DNA of 10,398 nucleotides from Phycisphaerae bacterium (lineage in GTDB: Bacteria; Planctomycetota; Phycisphaerae; UBA1845): the NCBI GenBank assembly GCA_029260155.1, contig JAJDDU010000428.1, positions 1 to 10,398 of the forward strand, read 5' to 3'. How positions within the stretch are numbered: the stretch's first letter is position 1; every line of letters begins with the position of its first letter. This document shows, one piece after another, positions 6,147 through 10,398 of the stretch. The notes below the pieces were generated by a model. That model had not been told where the DNA came from. It did no database searches and saw only the letters and a list, made by a program, of their open reading frames with translations. Made by a program: the position numbers and the translations under genes.

Positions 6147-7853
6147 ATGTTCTGGACAAAGTTCTTTATTCCGACCGTGAAGGAAACGCCGCACGATGCC
6201 GTCGTTCCTTCACACGTGCTGATGATCCGATCCGGCATGCTGCGACAGGTCGTAGCAGGGGCCTACGCCTACTTGCCGCTCGGGTATCGCGTTCTGCAAA
6301 AAATCACAAACATCATCCGCGAAGAGATGAACCGCGCAGGAGCAATCGAGCTCAACATGCCGGCCATGCATCCCATCGAGATATGGGAGGAAAGCGGCAG
6401 GGCGGAGATCATGGGCGACACGCTCATCCGCCTGCACGATCAGCCTTGGCGGCGCGGCACCGTCCTCGGGCCCACGCACGAGGAGATCATCACCGACATC
6501 GTGCGGTCGTACATCAACAGCTACAAGCAACTCCCCATGAATCTCTACCAGATTCAGACCAAGTTCCGCGACGAGCAGCGCCCAAAGAGCGGCGTTCTGC
6601 GCACGCGCGAGTTCCTCATGAAAGATGCCTACTCGTTCGACGTCGACAAGGACGGACTCGACGTAAGCTACGACAAGATGTACGCCGCCTACTGCCGTAT
6701 CTTCGAGCGTAGTGGTCTGCCCTACACGCCTGTTGAGGCGGACTCAGGCCCCATCGGCGGCGATGCTTCGCACGAGTTCATGGTCGTCACCGATGCCGGA
6801 GAAGACTACCTCGTTCGCGCGGGGGACGGTTCCTACGCAGCCAACGTGGAACGCGCCGAAACCGAGCCCATCGCAGATCTCGGGTGCGACAGCATGGACG
6901 AAGTTAAGGAGGTTCACACGCCGGGAATGTCGACCATCGAGCAGGTCTCGACGTTCCTCAAGTGTCAGCCCTCTGACATGATCAAGACGGTCATCTTTCA
7001 GCACAGCGAGGGACTCCTCGTGGCACTCGTTCGAGGCGACCACGAAGTCAACGAAGCCAAGCTCAGACGATTCACCGGCGTCACCGGCCTCGCAGCCGCC
7101 ACGCCCGAGCAGATTGAAGAACTCACCGGCGCGTCGGTCGGTTTCGCGGGCCCGGTCGGCATGAAGGCACGGGTTGTTGTGGATCAGGCTGTCACAGTCA
7201 TGCACAACGCCGTAACGGGTGCGAACAAGACAGAGTACCACATCACCGGCGTGAACGCGGGACGCGACTACGAGATCAAGGAAACCGCCGACATCCGCTA
7301 CGCGGTGGAAGGCGACAGGGCGCCGAACGGCTCGCCGCTCACCTTCGAGAAGTGCATCGAGGTTGGCCACGTGTTCAAGCTGGGTACGAAGTACTCCGAC
7401 TCGATGAACGCCACGTTCCTCGACAAGAACGGCTCTGCTACGAAGTTCATCATGGGCTGCTACGGCATCGGCGCTAACCGCATTCTCGCCGCTGCCATCG
7501 AGTCGTTCCACGACGACAACGGCATCTGCTGGCCGATCAACATCGCGCCGTTCGCCGTGCACATCTGCGCCCTCGACCAGCGTGACGAAAACGTCATGGC
7601 CACCGCCGCGAAACTGCACGACGCGTTGGAGTCAGCCGGCATCGACGTTCTCTGCGACGACCGCGACGCGCGCCCGGGTTTCAAGTTTAAGGACGCCGAC
7701 CTCATCGGCTGCCCGATTCGCTTGACCGTCGGCAAGCGGGGTCTCGCGGACAACATCGTCGAGATCAAGGTCCGCACGGAGGAAGAAGTCCAAAAGGTCT
7801 CGCCCGACGAAGCTTGCGCCGCCGTCAAGGCGATCATCGAACGCCTATCTTGA
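6147..7853 (+). CDS. proS: Prolyl-tRNA synthetase, bacterial type with editing insertion
   Basis: Class II synthetase that charges tRNA-Pro with proline in the cytoplasm. The 568 residues match the usual length of bacterial-type enzymes (about 570). ATG 6147 gives MFWTKFFIPTVKETPHDAVV, the normal family N-terminus. The frame is open to 5919, but that extra sequence is repeat-rich and not family-like. No ribosome site precedes the ATG. Motif 1 surrounds GAIELNMPAMHP. Motif 2 (about 140-164) contains FRDEQRPKSGVLRTREFLMK. Motif 3 is GCYGIGANR (437-445) with Arg445. Residues about 225-400 are the insertion (YbaK-like) domain that hydrolyses Ala-tRNA-Pro, including Lys280 in MIKTVIF, aligning with E. 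coli Lys279. GHVFKLGTKYS follows, and about 465-568 form the anticodon-binding domain. It appears to be transcribed on its own, since a 622-base gap precedes it and a terminator follows. Confidence 0.96.
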   Translation: MFWTKFFIPTVKETPHDAVVPSHVLMIRSGMLRQVVAGAYAYLPLGYRVLQKITNIIREEMNRAGAIELNMPAMHPIEIWEESGRAEIMGDTLIRLHDQPWRRGTVLGPTHEEIITDIVRSYINSYKQLPMNLYQIQTKFRDEQRPKSGVLRTREFLMKDAYSFDVDKDGLDVSYDKMYAAYCRIFERSGLPYTPVEADSGPIGGDASHEFMVVTDAGEDYLVRAGDGSYAANVERAETEPIADLGCDSMDEVKEVHTPGMSTIEQVSTFLKCQPSDMIKTVIFQHSEGLLVALVRGDHEVNEAKLRRFTGVTGLAAATPEQIEELTGASVGFAGPVGMKARVVVDQAVTVMHNAVTGANKTEYHITGVNAGRDYEIKETADIRYAVEGDRAPNGSPLTFEKCIEVGHVFKLGTKYSDSMNATFLDKNGSATKFIMGCYGIGANRILAAAIESFHDDNGICWPINIAPFAVHICALDQRDENVMATAAKLHDALESAGIDVLCDDRDARPGFKFKDADLIGCPIRLTVGKRGLADNIVEIKVRTEEEVQKVSPDEACAAVKAIIERLS

Positions 7854-7908
7854 CAGCGTGTATTCGCTTCGATAGCGTGAACATGAAACTCTGGACGCAT
7901 GGATAGCG

Positions 7909-7930
7909 GGCCCTGATGCGGGGCCTTTTT
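7909..7930 (+). terminator. Intrinsic terminator between proS and purA
   Basis: GGCCC (7909-7913) and GGGCC (7921-7925) form a fully G-C stem with a seven-base loop, directly followed by five T residues (7926-7930). It lies 55 bases after the proS stop and 40 before purA, separating the two units. Confidence 0.7.
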
Positions 7931-7970
7931 GCTGGGACGCGCGGGATTGCGCTCGCGGGAAGCTACGCCA

Positions 7971-9311
7971 ATGAGCAACTCGGAACAAGGACACACCTGC
8001 GTTGTGGGCCTCGCTTGGGGCGACGAGGGCAAGGGGAAGATCGTCGACCTGCTTTGCGAGTGCTACGATTTCGTCGTGCGCTTCAACGGCGGTGCCAACG
8101 CGGGCCACACGGTGTGCATTGGTGATGAGTCTTTCGCCTTGCACTTGCTGCCCAGCGGCGTGCTGCATCCGGAAAAGACCTCGGTCGTCGGGCCCGGTGT
8201 GGTAATCGACCCGAGTGCGATACTTGAAGAGATCGACGGGCTGGCCAAACGCGGCGTTCGCGTCGGCGAGAACCTGCGCATCAGCGACCGGGCGCACGTG
8301 GTCATGCCATACCACAAACTCGAAGACCAACTCAGCGAGTCAAGCGCACAACAAGGCGGACAAATCGGCACGACGGCCCGAGGCATCGGGCCTTGCTACG
8401 CGGACAAGATGAGGCGGACGAGCGCCGTTCGCATCTGCGACCTTATGAACTTCGACAGTCTCGAACCGCGCCTGCGCGAAATCGTATGCGCCAAACGCGT
8501 CGGGCTAAGCGCTGTGTACGGGCAGGACGTTGTGTTGGATGTCGATGTGATCATCGCGTCGCTGCGTGCGGATGCGGCACGCCTGAAGTCGTTCGTTACC
8601 GACACCGGTGTCTTGCTTCAAGAGGCTGTCGCTACGGGCCGGCGGATTCTCTTCGAAGGGGCAAACGGTACGCTTCTGGACATCGACCATGGCACTTACC
8701 CCTATGTGACATCCAGCGGAACGACGGCCAACAGTGTTGCGCCCGGTGCGGGTGTTTCCGCGCGCACTGTCAGTCATGTGGTCGGCGTGACCAAGGCCTA
8801 TGCGACACGCGTGGGCCGGGGTCCGTTCGTCAGCGAACTGAACAACGAAATCGGAGACCACATCCGCACGCAGGGCAACGAGTTTGGCACGACCACGGGA
8901 CGACCTCGGCGATGCGGCTGGTTCGATGCGGTCGTTAACCGGTACAGCGCGTCGCTGGGTGGTGTTACCGAGATTGCCCTGATGCACTTGGACACGCTGT
9001 CGGGGTTCGACGAAGTTGGCATGTGCGTCGGCTACCGCCTTGACGGTCGCGACATCACGACGCCGCCGGCGCATGTGGATCAACTGGAGCGTGTGGAGCC
9101 GGTTTTCGAGATGTTCCCCGGCTGGAGCGAGGATGTGTCGCGGGTTGGCACTATCGAGGAACTCCCCGAGAATGCTAAGCGATATTTGCGTCGCGTCGAG
9201 TCGGCCGTCGGTGTGCCGATTACGATCGTCAGCGTCGGCCCTGAGCGATCACAGACGATCATCGGTGCAACGTGCGCAATGACGGAGGTCAACGATGCGG
9301 CATCAAGCTGA
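7971..9311 (+). CDS. purA: Adenylosuccinate synthase
   Basis: Joins IMP and aspartate using GTP to form adenylosuccinate, the first committed step to AMP, in the cytoplasm. The product is 446 residues (family about 430). The N-terminal loop GDEGKGK (17-23) includes catalytic Asp18, and His46 lies in NGGANAGHT. Their spacing of 28 equals E. coli Asp13 and His41. GTTARGIGP (IMP binding), LFEGANGTLLDIDHGTYPYV, VGVTKAYATRVGRGPF and GNEFGTTTGRPRRCGWFD (aspartate/GTP region) are all present. ATG 7971 was chosen because family similarity starts just after it and GCGGGAAG ends eight bases before. The frame is open to 7929, but that would run from the terminator region. uppS follows after six bases, suggesting co-transcription. 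No inactivating change is seen. Confidence 0.96.
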   Translation: MSNSEQGHTCVVGLAWGDEGKGKIVDLLCECYDFVVRFNGGANAGHTVCIGDESFALHLLPSGVLHPEKTSVVGPGVVIDPSAILEEIDGLAKRGVRVGENLRISDRAHVVMPYHKLEDQLSESSAQQGGQIGTTARGIGPCYADKMRRTSAVRICDLMNFDSLEPRLREIVCAKRVGLSAVYGQDVVLDVDVIIASLRADAARLKSFVTDTGVLLQEAVATGRRILFEGANGTLLDIDHGTYPYVTSSGTTANSVAPGAGVSARTVSHVVGVTKAYATRVGRGPFVSELNNEIGDHIRTQGNEFGTTTGRPRRCGWFDAVVNRYSASLGGVTEIALMHLDTLSGFDEVGMCVGYRLDGRDITTPPAHVDQLERVEPVFEMFPGWSEDVSRVGTIEELPENAKRYLRRVESAVGVPITIVSVGPERSQTIIGATCAMTEVNDAASS

Positions 9312-9317
9312 AACGTC

Positions 9318-10082
9318 ATGAGCACGAAACCTCTTGATTCCGCGTCTGAACTCGGCCTTGAGCCCAGCCAATTGCCGCGGCACATCGCCATCATCATGGA
9401 CGGCAATGGGCGGTGGGCCAAGCGCCGGCATCTGCCGCGGATCGCGGGGCACGAACGCGGGGCCAAATCGGTGCGCGCGATCGTCACGCATTGCGCACGG
9501 CTTGGCATCGAAGCGCTTACCCTGTACAGCTTCAGCGCCGAAAACTGGAAGCGACCCCGGAAAGAGGTCGACTTCCTGATGGGTCTGTACGGCAGATACC
9601 TGGTGGCGGAACGCAGAGAGATCATGGACAACAACGTTCGCTTGATCCACATCGGCAGTCGTGACGGGTTGCCTGCGGTCGTGCTCCGCGAGATGGATAT
9701 CACGATCGAGCAAAGCCGCGACAACACCGGGCTGAAACTCTGCCTCGCACTGAACTACGGCGCACGCGACGAGATTCTCCGGGCCGTGCGCTCCATCGCC
9801 GCAGACGTCCGCGATGGCAAGATTGCCCCGGATGACATCGACGAACAGCTCATGAGCGATTCGCTGTACACCGCTGGGATTTGTGACCCGGACCTGCTGA
9901 TTCGCACCGCCAATGAGCGGCGTCTGAGCAACTTCTTGCTCTGGCAGGTGAGCTATGCGGAGTTGTACATCGTCGATTGCTTGTGGCCTGATTTTCGCGC
10001 GTCGCACCTCGACGATGCCATCCGAGATTTCGCAAGCCGCGAGCGCCGTTACGGCGACACGCAACCTCCCCAAGCGACGTAG
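9318..10082 (+). CDS. uppS: Isoprenyl (undecaprenyl) diphosphate synthase, cis-prenyltransferase
   Basis: Condenses isopentenyl diphosphate with farnesyl diphosphate in cis to make the polyprenyl diphosphate carrier for cell-wall and glycan assembly. The enzyme is soluble or peripherally membrane-bound. At 254 residues it is near the family length. HIAIIMDGNGRWAKRR carries catalytic Asp28 (E. coli Asp26). SFSAENWKRP is the conserved substrate-binding segment. IRTANERRLSNFLLW holds Arg196, Glu200, Arg202 and Ser204. AELY with Glu215 and LWPDF with Asp225 follow. All align with E. coli at a constant offset of two. The only visible oddity is Ala198-Asn199, where most relatives have Gly-Gly or Ala-Gly. 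No Shine-Dalgarno precedes ATG 9318, so translation probably couples to purA, which stops at 9311. Chain length of the product cannot be read from sequence. Confidence 0.95.
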   Translation: MSTKPLDSASELGLEPSQLPRHIAIIMDGNGRWAKRRHLPRIAGHERGAKSVRAIVTHCARLGIEALTLYSFSAENWKRPRKEVDFLMGLYGRYLVAERREIMDNNVRLIHIGSRDGLPAVVLREMDITIEQSRDNTGLKLCLALNYGARDEILRAVRSIAADVRDGKIAPDDIDEQLMSDSLYTAGICDPDLLIRTANERRLSNFLLWQVSYAELYIVDCLWPDFRASHLDDAIRDFASRERRYGDTQPPQAT

Positions 10083-10150
10083 CCGAAGCGCACTTCGATT
10101 CTCTCGTCGGAACCGAACCAAACGGCCGATGGAATCCTGACGGCCTTCAC

Positions 10151-10177
10151 TGCGCTGCAATCGAGTTCGGCAGCGCA
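10151..10177. repeat. Perfect 8-bp hairpin between uppS and the exported-protein gene
   Basis: TGCGCTGC (10151-10158) and GCAGCGCA (10170-10177) pair exactly around an 11-base loop. No T-tract follows, so it is not a canonical intrinsic terminator. It could end the purA-uppS mRNA by another route or lie in the leader of the next gene, whose ATG is 33 bases further on. Confidence 0.4.
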
Positions 10178-10210
10178 CGAGATCGACAGCAACCGCACCG
10201 GAGCGAAATC

Positions 10211-10398
10211 ATGCGTACGCCCGTGATCGAAACGCTTTGCATCTCGACGTTCGCGTTATTGTGCTCCACGAGCGCGGCGTGTTCCGAGCCAGTGTTTCGG
10301 GGCTTGGGCGACCTTCCTGGGGGCGAGTTCTTGAGCAGGGCGTACGGCGTCTCAGGCGATGGGTCACCCATTAGCCCCCGTTCAGTCAAGGCAAAAAA
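10211..10398 (+). CDS. Exported HAF-repeat protein, N-terminal part (cut by window edge)
   Basis: The frame is open from ATG 10211 to the window end (62 codons). GGAG at 10200-10203 sits seven bases before the start. The N-terminus has a signal-peptide-like hydrophobic stretch, ETLCISTFALLCSTSAACSE, with plausible cleavage around residues 23-25. SAAC could be read as a poor lipobox. Residues 29-52, starting VFRGLGDLPGGEFLSRAYGV, match the first unit of HAF-type extracellular repeats (GLGDLPGG...S.A.GVS.DGS), which are common in planctomycetes. Their function is unknown. After Asp50-Gly51-Ser52 the family usually continues VVVG, whereas here it reads PISPRS, so the repeat may be degenerate or the sequence frameshifted near the edge. 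Only a beta-propeller-like surface role can be guessed. Confidence 0.7.
   Translation, partial: MRTPVIETLCISTFALLCSTSAACSEPVFRGLGDLPGGEFLSRAYGVSGDGSPISPRSVKAK

Noticed and set aside
6744..7619. Long open frame of 291 codons on the minus strand
   Set aside because: It lies wholly antisense to proS, whose motifs are certain. In G+C-rich coding DNA such antisense openness is common. The protein has no recognisable domain.
9303..10178. Long open frame of 291 codons on the minus strand
   Set aside because: It is antisense to uppS and has no recognisable domain. The plus-strand enzyme accounts for the coding signal.
1..10398. CRISPR array, insertion sequence, tRNA or rRNA gene
   Set aside because: No regularly spaced repeats, transposase motifs, terminal inverted repeats, or tRNA-type arm sequences were recognised on either strand by eye.

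Overview
The window looks like a bacterial chromosome segment of roughly 60% G+C by eye, most probably from a member of the Planctomycetota. Three observations suggest this: a truncated secreted protein at the right edge with a HAF-type repeat (GLGDLPGG...S.A.GVS.DGS), a family abundant in planctomycetes; a bacterial-type prolyl-tRNA synthetase with an editing insertion; and many starts with poor or no Shine-Dalgarno sequence. The assignment is inference from protein similarity as I remember it, not from a search.

Left region (1-3351): the last 29 codons of an upstream Fis-type HTH regulator, then a soluble two-GAF histidine kinase and an NtrC-type sigma-54 response regulator whose start overlaps the kinase end. 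The kinase has intact H, N, G1 and G2 boxes. The regulator has an intact phosphoacceptor Asp, Walker A, GAFTGA, Walker B and Fis HTH.

Middle region (3352-5524): a 289-base gap, a 129-residue protein carrying two tandem copies of a four-cysteine motif, and a hexameric-type glutamate dehydrogenase with all catalytic residues and an unusual N-terminal extension of about 50 residues. The gap holds two TGG-N9-TGC elements of sigma-54 promoter type, each preceded by the same 10-mer TTCCTCAGTC, plus a 15-base dyad at enhancer distance from the nearer promoter. The simplest reading is a self-contained module: kinase, sigma-54 activator, sigma-54 promoter, cysteine-rich protein and glutamate dehydrogenase. 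This is the most interesting part of the window; the regulatory link is inference.

Right region (5525-10398): a 622-base stretch without a convincing gene, containing hairpins and a short ATCG-rich tandem repeat, then housekeeping genes. These are prolyl-tRNA synthetase (proS), an intrinsic terminator, adenylosuccinate synthase (purA) and, 6 bases later, undecaprenyl/isoprenyl diphosphate synthase (uppS). After uppS comes a 128-base gap with a perfect hairpin and the start of the exported HAF-repeat protein, cut by the window edge.
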